Source: JBBRUG01 sp038247995
Lineage (GTDB): Bacteria > Chloroflexota > Chloroflexia > Chloroflexales > Chloroflexaceae
DNA: 5,718 nt
Direction: 5' to 3'
NCBI GenBank assembly: GCA_038247995.1
Contig: JBBRUG010000360.1
Location: 1 to 5,718, forward strand
This document shows positions 1 through 4,384 of this stretch, in pieces (positions within the stretch are counted from its first letter, which is position 1; each line of letters begins with the position of its first letter). The translations under genes were made by a program, and so were the position numbers. The notes under the pieces are model-generated. The model was not told where the DNA came from. It saw only the letters and a program-made list of their open reading frames with translations, and ran no database searches.

Positions 1-43
1 GCGCGTTAGCACGCCCCCAACCAGCGCGCCGGCGGCAGCACAG

Positions 44-74
44 GGCGGCAGCGGACTTTAGTCCGCATGCCGCC
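44..74. repeat. 14-bp hairpin with CTTTAG core
   Basis: The arms are GGCGGCAGCGGACT (44-57) and AGTCCGC plus TGCCGCC (60-66 and 68-74). They pair fully except for one bulged A at 67, around a 2-nt TT tip. It lies beyond the stop of the minus-strand gene ending at 115, so it could end or protect that transcript. No T-run follows on either strand, so it is not a canonical intrinsic terminator. The tight CTTTAG centre is shared with the next hairpin, which suggests a dispersed palindromic repeat family (inference). Confidence 0.75.
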
Positions 75-88
75 TGCACACAAACCTC

Positions 89-106
89 CGCGCCCTTTAG
101 GGCGCG
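89..106. repeat. 8-bp perfect palindrome, CTTTAG core
   Basis: CGCGCCCT, TT, AGGGCGCG forms a perfect 8-bp stem with a 2-nt tip. It starts 8 bp beyond the stop codon of the minus-strand gene. It has the same CTTTAG centre as the hairpin at 44-74 but different arms, and it resembles the tandem unit at 1212-1276 (CGCGCCCT-GA-AGGACGCG). It may act as a 3' end structure, but no U-tract is present. Confidence 0.75.
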
Positions 107-114
107 AACCCCAC

Positions 115-405
115 TCACACCTCTGCACGGATGCGGCGCAACATATCTTCGGGATCAATGCCCGCATTTTTGGCCAAGCGGATCTGCTCCAGCAAACGGG
201 CTTCGGCATCGGCGCGCCGGGCGACCGCATCGGAATGCGACGCCTCGGTGTTCACCAGGCGCCGTTTGGCATCCTCAGCGTCGAGTACGCGATCTTCGTC
301 GGCGCGCTCTTCGGCCCACCTGAACGCCTGCTCCCAGAAAAGACCCGCCTCACGAAAAAACAATGTGAAGATCCCGGTGTTTTTACCGGGGGGCAGTTCG
401 CTCAT
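115..405 (-). CDS. Uncharacterised 96-aa helical protein
   Basis: I do not recognise this family. The protein starts MSELPPGKNTG and has no signal peptide, no clear membrane segment and no cysteines. Residues 11-34 are aromatic and amphipathic (FTLFF, FWEQAFRWAEE). Residues 31-80 are rich in Ala, Arg, Glu and Asp with helix-like spacing, so a coiled coil or helical bundle is likely. The C-terminus is AGIDPEDMLRRIRAEV. The start at 405 is chosen over in-frame ATGs at 468 and 441 because AAAGGAG (412-418) lies 6 nt upstream, and because the promoter boxes at 440-468 overlap those earlier ATGs, which would put them outside the transcript. It is monocistronic here, divergent from the SRPBCC-like gene, and followed by two hairpins. 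A role in regulation or in binding a partner would be a guess. Confidence 0.75.
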   Translation of the reverse strand: MSELPPGKNTGIFTLFFREAGLFWEQAFRWAEERADEDRVLDAEDAKRRLVNTEASHSDAVARRADAEARLLEQIRLAKNAGIDPEDMLRRIRAEV

Positions 406-411
406 CGCCGA

Positions 412-418
412 CTCCTTT
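412..418 (-). promoter_or_regulatory. Shine-Dalgarno site fixing the start at 405
   Basis: On the minus strand this reads AAAGGAG, ending 6 nt before the ATG at 403-405. Neither upstream in-frame ATG has a comparable site, so this supports the 96-aa protein rather than a 117-aa one. Confidence 0.8.
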
Positions 419-439
419 GTTGCAAACACTCGCTGACTC

Positions 440-468
440 ATTTTATTACGCGTAGCGCAAAAAGTCAA
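440..468 (-). promoter_or_regulatory. Sigma-70-type promoter for the 96-aa gene
   Basis: On the minus strand the -35 box is TTGACT (463-468) and the -10 box is TAAAAT (440-445), with a 17-bp spacer. Each box differs from consensus at one position. Transcription should start near 432-434, giving a leader of about 28 nt that contains the AAAGGAG site. Placement is by eye. Confidence 0.7.
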
Positions 469-497
469 CGTAAACTCGCCAAATTTTGGGACTTGTA

Positions 498-526
498 TTG
501 CATGATATACCGCAATCTGCTATAAT
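498..526 (+). promoter_or_regulatory. Extended -10 promoter for the SRPBCC-like gene
   Basis: TGC precedes a perfect TATAAT (521-526), an extended -10 element. A weak -35 TTGCAT (498-503) lies 17 bp upstream. Initiation near 532-535 would give a leader of about 110 nt before the ATG at 643. The leader contains upstream ATGs at 550 and 559 without ribosome sites. The two divergent promoters lie back to back with only 29 bp between their -35 boxes, so a shared regulator could act on both (inference). Confidence 0.7.
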
Positions 527-642
527 TCGGGGCAATTGCTCTTGCATATATGTCAGGCATGGGTTCGGTTAGACTGGCTTCTGGTTCTGCACTCTGGCTC
601 CGCAAGGCCCGCATCCTGCCGCTGCTGCCCTCGGAGGGTTTT

Positions 643-1215
643 ATGGCTACGCTCCAACCCGTCCGCACCGCTGCTTCTCATCAGACGCGGTTCCTTGATC
701 TCGGCGGCCACGCGCTGCACGTCTTCCGTTTTGGCGCACCGCTGGAGTTGGCGTACACCTATTTTTGTGATATCTCGGCCGTATTTCGGCTGCTTCCCGA
801 CGCACTCGATGTGCAGTCCTTCGGGCCCGATCGTTACCGCCTGATTGTGGGCGCGACTGACGGCCGTGGGCACAGCATGGCTGCGGTATTCGACCTGCTT
901 GTAGAGTACGATCCTGGGCGTGCAATCCGCGTGATGCACACCGATGAAGGCCCGCCCGTGAACCTGCCCGGCCTCGTTTTTGGCGGCATCCTGGAGGCTG
1001 AGGCGATTTTTCAGCCCGGCGTGCAGGGCACCGCTGTCGAGTACAACGTCGATATTGCGCTGAGCATTCCGGTCCCTGGCGTGTTACGCCTGATGCCCCA
1101 GCCCTTTATTCAAAACCTCGGCGAACGAGCCATGGCCTTCAAAATGAACCAGATGATCGGCGGCTTTACCAACAGCATTTCCGCTGATTTTGATACGTGG
1201 GTTGCGGGGGGGTAG
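643..1215 (+). CDS. SRPBCC/START-like protein, possibly DUF1997
   Basis: The 190-aa product looks like a single soluble lipid-binding-type fold. An N-terminal stretch (residues 15-32) leads into a helix with the pattern ELAYTYFCDISAVFRLLPDALDV (about 35-57), typical of the first helix of SRPBCC domains. Alternating beta-like strands follow (YRLIVGATDGRGHSMAAVFDLLVEYD, 65-90; AIRVMHTDEGPP; ILEAEAIFQPGVQGTAVEYNVDIALSIPVP), then a long C-terminal helix (about 155-187) ending DFDTWVAGG. This order fits SRPBCC proteins, and DUF1997 of phototrophs is the closest family by my recall. The ligand is unknown. The ATG at 643 is preferred because GGAGGG (633-638) lies 4 nt upstream; the ATG at 550 would add 31 Arg/Leu-rich residues without a ribosome site. 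The stop TAG (1213-1215) lies inside the first unit of a 20-bp tandem repeat, so the last residues may have changed on repeat arrival. Confidence 0.75.
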   Translation: MATLQPVRTAASHQTRFLDLGGHALHVFRFGAPLELAYTYFCDISAVFRLLPDALDVQSFGPDRYRLIVGATDGRGHSMAAVFDLLVEYDPGRAIRVMHTDEGPPVNLPGLVFGGILEAEAIFQPGVQGTAVEYNVDIALSIPVPGVLRLMPQPFIQNLGERAMAFKMNQMIGGFTNSISADFDTWVAGG

Positions 1216-1276
1216 CCGCGCCCTGAAGGACGTAGCCGCGCCCTGAAGGACGTAGCCGCGCCCTGAAGGACGCGGC
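1212..1276. repeat. Three tandem 20-bp units plus palindromic flank
   Basis: The unit GTAGCCGCGCCCTGAAGGAC occurs three times without mismatch at 1212-1231, 1232-1251 and 1252-1271. With the GCGGC that follows, the third copy completes a hairpin (GCCGCGCCCT, GA, AGGACGCGGC) with one C-A mismatch. That is the same architecture as the palindrome at 89-106. The first two copies look like slippage or duplication of one side of that element. The array lies between convergent genes and supplies the stop codon of the plus-strand gene. Confidence 0.9.
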
Positions 1277-1292
1277 GCATGCAGTGTGTTTG

Positions 1293-1319
1293 CGGCCTGC
1301 GGGCTGAAGCCCTTGGCCG
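1293..1319. repeat. Hairpin between convergent genes
   Basis: The outer arms CGGCC and GGCCG enclose an inner stem GGGC-TGAA-GCCC (1301-1312), with a 3-nt and a 2-nt internal bulge. It lies 12 bp beyond the lysX stop and could act as a bidirectional transcript end, but neither side carries a T-run. The CTGAAG centre links it to the other palindromes in the window. Confidence 0.55.
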
Positions 1320-1331
1320 TCTGCCGATTGT

Positions 1332-2171
1332 CTATTGCCCCATTGCCACAACATAATCGATAATTCGCGCCGGGATATTCACCCCGGTGGTGTCGATGCT
1401 GTTGCGGAACTCCATTGTGTAGTTCACCTCATTCACCAATAAGCGCCCATCGCTCGTCTCCAGCAGATCGATCGCTACCACGCCGCCGCCGACCGCTTGC
1501 GCTGCGCGGAGGCTGAGATCGGCCAGTGCCGGGGTGATCGGACAGTTGCTCGCCACGCCACCGCGAGCGGTGTTGGTGATCCAATGGCTGCTGGTGCGAT
1601 AGATTCCGGCAATACATTCGTCGCCCACCACAAACGTACGAATGTCGCGTTCAGGCTTCTCGATATACTCCTGAATGTAGAAGATCGCGTGCTGATAACT
1701 GCCCAGCACATCGCGATGCTCCAGGATCGCCTCGGCCGCATCACGGTCGTTGATCTTACTCACCATCCGCCCCCACGAACCTACCACCGGCTTGAGTACA
1801 ATCGGGTAGCCGAGTTGCTCCATCGCCGCCAACGCGCTTTCGGGCGTGAAGGCGAGCAGGTTCTGCGGCACGGGTATGCCCGCGTGAATGAGCGCCTGGG
1901 TGGTGAGGAATTTGTCGCCACAGGTGAGCGCCACCTGATAGTTGTTCACCGTCGGTACGCCCGCATCATTCAGCAGTTTGAGGATGTACAATGCGCGGCT
2001 GTGCTGAATACAGCGCTCCAGCACGACATCGTACGGATAACTGCGGGTATGCAGATCAAAAATCTGCTCGCGATCATCAATCTTGGTATAGCTCAGGTCG
2101 CGCCGCTCCAACTCTGTGAAGAGCAGCTTCTCCTCGGCCCGAATCCGTGAACACAGAACCCCGATACGCAT
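1332..2171 (-). CDS. lysX: LysX, LysW-aminoadipate ligase
   Basis: This ATP-grasp ligase joins the alpha-amino group of L-2-aminoadipate to the C-terminal Glu of LysW, using ATP. That step protects the amino group for the rest of lysine synthesis. The 279-aa length matches characterised LysX proteins (about 280). Visible landmarks are the N-terminal MRIGVLCSRIRAEEKLL, the ATP-grasp lysine strand YPIVLKPVVGSWGRMV (122-137), QEYIEKPERDIRTFVVGD (167-184), and the metal-binding LLVNEVNYTMEFRNSIDTTGVNIP (244-267). The start at 2171 has TTGGAG 5 nt upstream; an ATG at 2225 would add 18 residues made of repeat-derived sequence. lysW lies 163 bp upstream. The paralogue ArgX uses glutamate and looks similar, but the neighbouring homoaconitase and homoisocitrate dehydrogenase genes favour aminoadipate. 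Confidence 0.93.
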   Translation of the reverse strand: MRIGVLCSRIRAEEKLLFTELERRDLSYTKIDDREQIFDLHTRSYPYDVVLERCIQHSRALYILKLLNDAGVPTVNNYQVALTCGDKFLTTQALIHAGIPVPQNLLAFTPESALAAMEQLGYPIVLKPVVGSWGRMVSKINDRDAAEAILEHRDVLGSYQHAIFYIQEYIEKPERDIRTFVVGDECIAGIYRTSSHWITNTARGGVASNCPITPALADLSLRAAQAVGGGVVAIDLLETSDGRLLVNEVNYTMEFRNSIDTTGVNIPARIIDYVVAMGQ

Positions 2172-2197
2172 GCTTACTCCAATGCAAAATGTAAAGG

Positions 2198-2301
2198 GCA
2201 AAAGGCAAAATGAACATGTACGCACGTCGTAGGTTGTTCCTTCTGCCAGTTGCCACTGACTGACTCACCCCAAGTTCATACTGAGCAAAAGGCAAAATGA
2301 A
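2198..2301. repeat. Two direct copies of a 17-bp AAAGG-rich repeat
   Basis: GCAAAAGGCAAAATGAA occurs at 2198-2214 and again at 2285-2301, with unique sequence between them. The core GCAAAATG occurs once more at 2184-2191. Both copies lie in the 163-bp gap between lysW and lysX. The spacing is unusually large for a lysW-lysX pair, so the repeats may have widened it. Confidence 0.8.
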
Positions 2302-2327
2302 GCGATGCAGCTACGTTTGCCTTTTGC
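2285..2327 (-). repeat. 12-bp inverted repeat just after lysW
   Basis: GCAAAAGGCAAA (2285-2296) is the exact reverse complement of TTTGCCTTTTGC (2316-2327), separated by 19 nt. On the minus-strand transcript this hairpin begins 7 nt after the lysW stop. It could stabilise or partly terminate the lysW message ahead of lysX. No U-tract follows, so a full terminator is unlikely. Confidence 0.65.
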
Positions 2328-2334
2328 CTTCTCC

Positions 2335-2502
2335 TTACTCGCCCCAGTCTTCTTCAACTTCGGGCGCCAGAGCCAGTTCCGGCGGGTCGAGGCTGATCAC
2401 TTCCAGTTCGGCGCCACAATCGGGGCAGGCGATGATCTCCGATTCCATCGTGTCGGCCGGCAGGCTAACGTCGGCGCTACATTCGGGGCATGTTGCGGTC
2501 AT
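2335..2502 (-). CDS. lysW: LysW amino-group carrier protein
   Basis: This small acidic 55-aa protein carries aminoadipate and later intermediates on its C-terminal glutamate during lysine biosynthesis. The sequence has the two expected zinc knuckles, CPEC (Cys5, Cys8) and CPDCG (Cys26, Cys29). An acidic tail with the diagnostic C-terminus EDWGE follows, whose last Glu55 is the attachment point. Length and motifs match the LysW family closely. The ATG at 2502 is fixed by AAGGAG (2512-2517) 9 nt upstream; the same frame is open back to 2691, but only across low-complexity tandem repeats. It is directly upstream of lysX, its ligase. The tail is very acidic, as expected for docking to basic grooves on LysX and the later enzymes (family knowledge). 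Confidence 0.96.
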   Translation of the reverse strand: MTATCPECSADVSLPADTMESEIIACPDCGAELEVISLDPPELALAPEVEEDWGE

Positions 2503-2572
2503 GGGTCGGGACTCCTTGTAGGTACTTGTTAACGGCTGAAATAACTCAGATGGCATATAGAAGTGCGAAAAC

Positions 2573-2612
2573 GTAGGAACACAGGAACGTAGGAACATAG
2601 GAACGTAGGAAC
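2573..2612. repeat. Five tandem octamers (GTAGGAAC)
   Basis: The five 8-bp units are GTAGGAAC, ACAGGAAC, GTAGGAAC, ATAGGAAC and GTAGGAAC. Only the first two bases vary. The array lies between homoisocitrate dehydrogenase and lysW, in what should be untranslated operon mRNA. Confidence 0.92.
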
Positions 2613-2617
2613 ATCCT

Positions 2618-2665
2618 GTTCGTCTGTTCGTCTGTTCATTTGTTCGTCTGTTCGTCTGTTCTTCT
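2618..2665. repeat. Six tandem octamers (GTTCGTCT)
   Basis: The six 8-bp units are GTTCGTCT twice, GTTCATTT, GTTCGTCT twice and GTTCTTCT. The array starts 5 bp after the GTAGGAAC array and carries GTTC where the other carries GAAC. The two arrays can therefore pair in register every 8 nt, as an imperfect hairpin. It ends 6 bp from the homoisocitrate dehydrogenase stop. Confidence 0.92.
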
Positions 2666-2671
2666 ATGTCT

Positions 2672-3718
2672 CTACCCATCAACTCCGACACGTAACTGCG
2701 CGATGATTGCTGTTGTCACATCACTGGTCGTGGCCGTTCCGCCCAGGTCGGGTGTGGTGATGCCGGCCTGTGTCGTTGCGGCGCAGGCCGTGCGTACGGC
2801 GCCCGCGGCGGCGCGGCGCCCGCGCCATTCTAACAGCATTGCGACGCATTCAAATACGGCTAACGGGTTGGCGCTGCCGCGTCCGGCAATGTCGGGCGCC
2901 GCGCCATGCACCGGCTCGAATAATGCGCGCCCTGCGCCGAGGTTTGCGCTCGCCGCCGTACCGAGCCCGCCGCCGTGGATGCAAGCGACATCGGAGAGAA
3001 TATCGCCGAACATGTTTGTGGTCACAAGCACATCGAAGCGCTCGGGGGTCTGAGCGAGGCGCATCGCGGCCACATCCACAAGCATCTCCTCAACCACTAC
3101 GTCGGGAAACTCCGCCGCTACAGCCAGCGCTGTGCTGCGGAAAAGGCCATCGCTCACGCGCAGTACATTCGCCTTGTGTACGATGGTGACGAGCGGACGA
3201 CGGACGACGGACGACGGACGACGGCTGCGCGCCAGTTCAAACGCGGTGCGCGTGATCCGCTCGCTCGCTCGCCGGGTGATCACCCGCTCGGCGATTGCCG
3301 TTGCGCCGTCATCTTCCAACCGCTCCCGGCCGGCGTACAGCCCCTCGGTGTTCTCGCGCACCACAACGAGGGAAGGCTGAGGGCTGAGGGCTAAAGGCTG
3401 AAGTTCGTCGCGCGGCCTTATTGTCACGGGACGGATGTTGGCGTACAGATCCAACTCCCGCCGCAACTGCACAATCGGGCTGCGGTAGCCCGGCACGTTA
3501 TGGCTTGGTGAAGCGACGGCGCCGAAGAGGATCGCATCGGTGGCGCGGGCCAGTTCCAGCGTTTCCGCCGGCAGCGCCGCGCCGGTCGCCTCAAACGCGC
3601 CCCACCCAGCCTGCGCCTCGTGCAGTTCGATATCAGGCGCAACGCTGCGCAGCACCTGCGCAGCTGCGCCAATCACTTCCGGGCCGATCCCGTCGCCGGG
3701 AATGAGCAGGATGTGCAT
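2672..3718 (-). CDS. hicd: Homoisocitrate dehydrogenase
   Basis: This enzyme oxidatively decarboxylates homoisocitrate to 2-oxoadipate with NAD+ and a divalent metal. The 348-aa product has the beta-decarboxylating dehydrogenase hallmarks: IPGDGIGPEV (6-15), the substrate loop RSPIVQLRRELDLYANIRPV (79-98), VVVRENTEGLYAG (118-130), catalytic Lys182 in VHKANVL, Asp215 in LVDVAAM, the metal site TTNMFGDILSD (233-243), and the NAD-binding EPVHGAAPDIAG (268-279). The Arg-rich loop and the neighbouring homoaconitase favour homoisocitrate over isopropylmalate. The start at 3718 is 1 nt after the small-subunit stop (TAG-G-ATG), so the two are probably translationally coupled; the frame stays open to 3862 only as a shadow of the upstream gene. 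It is about 14 residues longer than the Thermus enzyme (334, from memory). Two 7-bp tandem arrays encode extra residues at 106-115 and 166-175. Confidence 0.9.
   Translation of the reverse strand: MHILLIPGDGIGPEVIGAAAQVLRSVAPDIELHEAQAGWGAFEATGAALPAETLELARATDAILFGAVASPSHNVPGYRSPIVQLRRELDLYANIRPVTIRPRDELQPLALSPQPSLVVVRENTEGLYAGRERLEDDGATAIAERVITRRASERITRTAFELARSRRPSSVVRRPLVTIVHKANVLRVSDGLFRSTALAVAAEFPDVVVEEMLVDVAAMRLAQTPERFDVLVTTNMFGDILSDVACIHGGGLGTAASANLGAGRALFEPVHGAAPDIAGRGSANPLAVFECVAMLLEWRGRRAAAGAVRTACAATTQAGITTPDLGGTATTSDVTTAIIAQLRVGVDG
3194..3221. repeat. Four 7-bp repeats (CGGACGA) inside hicd
   Basis: Four perfect copies of CGGACGA lie within the homoisocitrate dehydrogenase frame and encode roughly residues 166-175 (RRPSSVVRRP). 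Relatives usually run directly from the helix ending FELAR to VTIVHKANVL, so this looks like an insertion just before the catalytic-lysine strand. A 7-bp unit is not a multiple of three, so loss or gain of one copy would shift the frame. Confidence 0.88.
3375..3402. repeat. Four 7-bp repeats (GGCTGAG-like) inside hicd
   Basis: The units are GGCTGAG, GGCTGAG, GGCTAAA and GGCTGAA. They encode about residues 106-115 (LQPLALSPQP), between the IRPV strand and VVVRENTEGLY, a known surface connection in this fold. As with the other array, the unit length would break the frame if copy number changed by one. Confidence 0.82.
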
Positions 3719-3719
3719 C

Positions 3720-4220
3720 CTACACCGCCTCGCCCGGAAAACGCCCATAGCGCCGGTAGAACGGCACAATCCCCCCCGCGGCCCAAACCTCGCGCAGGAA
3801 CGCCGGCGGCGGCGGCAGGGTGATCGTCCGCCCGTCGTCGGTGAAGATGCGCCCCTCCGCAAGGTTCAGTTCCACCTCCTGACCGTCACGCAGTTGGGCG
3901 CTCAGATCGGCGGTGAAACAAGGGATGCCCAGGTTCAGCGCATTGCGGAAGAAGATTCGCGCAAAGAGCGGCGCAACAATCGCGCCCACGCCGACCAGGC
4001 GCAAGGCCAGCGGCGCATATTCACGCGAACTGCCGCAGCCGAAATTGTTCCCAGCCACAATCAGGTCGCCGGGCTGCACATTGCCGGCAAAATCGGGGCG
4101 ATACTCGACAAACGGGTACTTGCGTAAGTCGGCTTCGTTCTTGAGCATATACGGCGCATAACGCCCCGGTACGATCTGATCAGTGTTAATATCGGGGCCG
4201 AATAACCAGACGCGAGCCAT
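3720..4220 (-). CDS. hacB: Homoaconitase small subunit
   Basis: This is the swivel subunit of the two-subunit hydro-lyase that converts homocitrate via homoaconitate to homoisocitrate. The 166-aa product carries the LeuD/HacB signatures: DINTDQIVPGRYAPYM (10-25), which includes the substrate-recognition loop, and NNFGCGSSREYAPLAL (58-73), which contacts the substrate carboxylate. The length is typical. The VPGRYAPYM loop resembles homoaconitase more than isopropylmalate isomerase, but the split is a judgement supported mainly by the operon. The start at 4220 has an AAAGG site 8 nt upstream. The stop is 1 nt before the ATG of homoisocitrate dehydrogenase. A 131-bp gap with inverted repeats separates it from the large subunit. 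An alternative is a dual homoaconitase/isopropylmalate isomerase. Confidence 0.88.
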   Translation of the reverse strand: MARVWLFGPDINTDQIVPGRYAPYMLKNEADLRKYPFVEYRPDFAGNVQPGDLIVAGNNFGCGSSREYAPLALRLVGVGAIVAPLFARIFFRNALNLGIPCFTADLSAQLRDGQEVELNLAEGRIFTDDGRTITLPPPPAFLREVWAAGGIVPFYRRYGRFPGEAV

Positions 4221-4274
4221 GGGAGAGGCCTTTCTATCTATATGGAGTATCAGCGGGCAACACGGCGACGAGGT

Positions 4275-4329
4275 GACAAGGTGACAAGGTGCTGTATTTC
4301 CGCCATGTGGTGCACCATGTCACCTTGTC
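4275..4329. repeat. 17-bp inverted repeat in the hacA-hacB gap
   Basis: The left arm 4275-4291 and right arm 4313-4329 pair over 17 positions with one mismatch (A4287 opposite A4317), around a 21-nt loop. The left arm overlaps a tandem octamer AGGTGACA (4271-4278, 4279-4286, then a partial copy). A shorter alternative fold exists around the perfect palindrome TGGTGCACCA inside the loop side. On the transcript it would lie between the large- and small-subunit genes and could adjust their ratio (inference). Confidence 0.75.
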
Positions 4330-4347
4330 CGTGAGCGTAGCGAGCGC

Positions 4348-4384
4348 TATATCACCGTGTCACATCCTGCGGATGGGTGATATA
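4348..4384 (-). repeat. Hairpin over the hacA stop codon
   Basis: TATATCACC (4348-4356) pairs with GGTGATATA (4376-4384), with a nested ATCC-TGC-GGAT stem (4364-4374). The stop TGA (4352-4354) lies inside the stem. It encodes the last residues of the large subunit and may be a 3' stabilising structure. It is less striking than the 17-bp inverted repeat next to it. Confidence 0.55.

Noticed and set aside
550..642. Upstream start for the SRPBCC-like protein
   Set aside because: There is no ribosome site and the translated residues do not look like a domain; GGAGGG points to 643.
1293..1319. Intrinsic terminator for lysX or the plus-strand gene
   Set aside because: The stem is interrupted and no T-run follows on either strand, so it is listed only as a hairpin.
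1497..2150. 217-aa open frame on the plus strand
   Set aside because: It is the complement of the well-supported lysX gene, shows no family motif and has no ribosome site.
2503..2572. Internal promoter for lysW
   Set aside because: Some AT-rich hexamers are present, but no -35/-10 pair with acceptable spacing could be defended by eye.
2573..2665. CRISPR array
   Set aside because: The units are 8 bp, directly tandem with no spacers, so they are short tandem repeats.
2503..2691. N-terminal extension of LysW (118 aa instead of 55)
   Set aside because: The extra residues are translated tandem octamers, LysW proteins are about 55 aa, and AAGGAG directly precedes the internal ATG.
3719..3862. 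48-residue N-terminal extension of homoisocitrate dehydrogenase
   Set aside because: It overlaps the conserved small-subunit gene and is Arg-rich shadow sequence; the family starts at the MHILLIPGDG motif.
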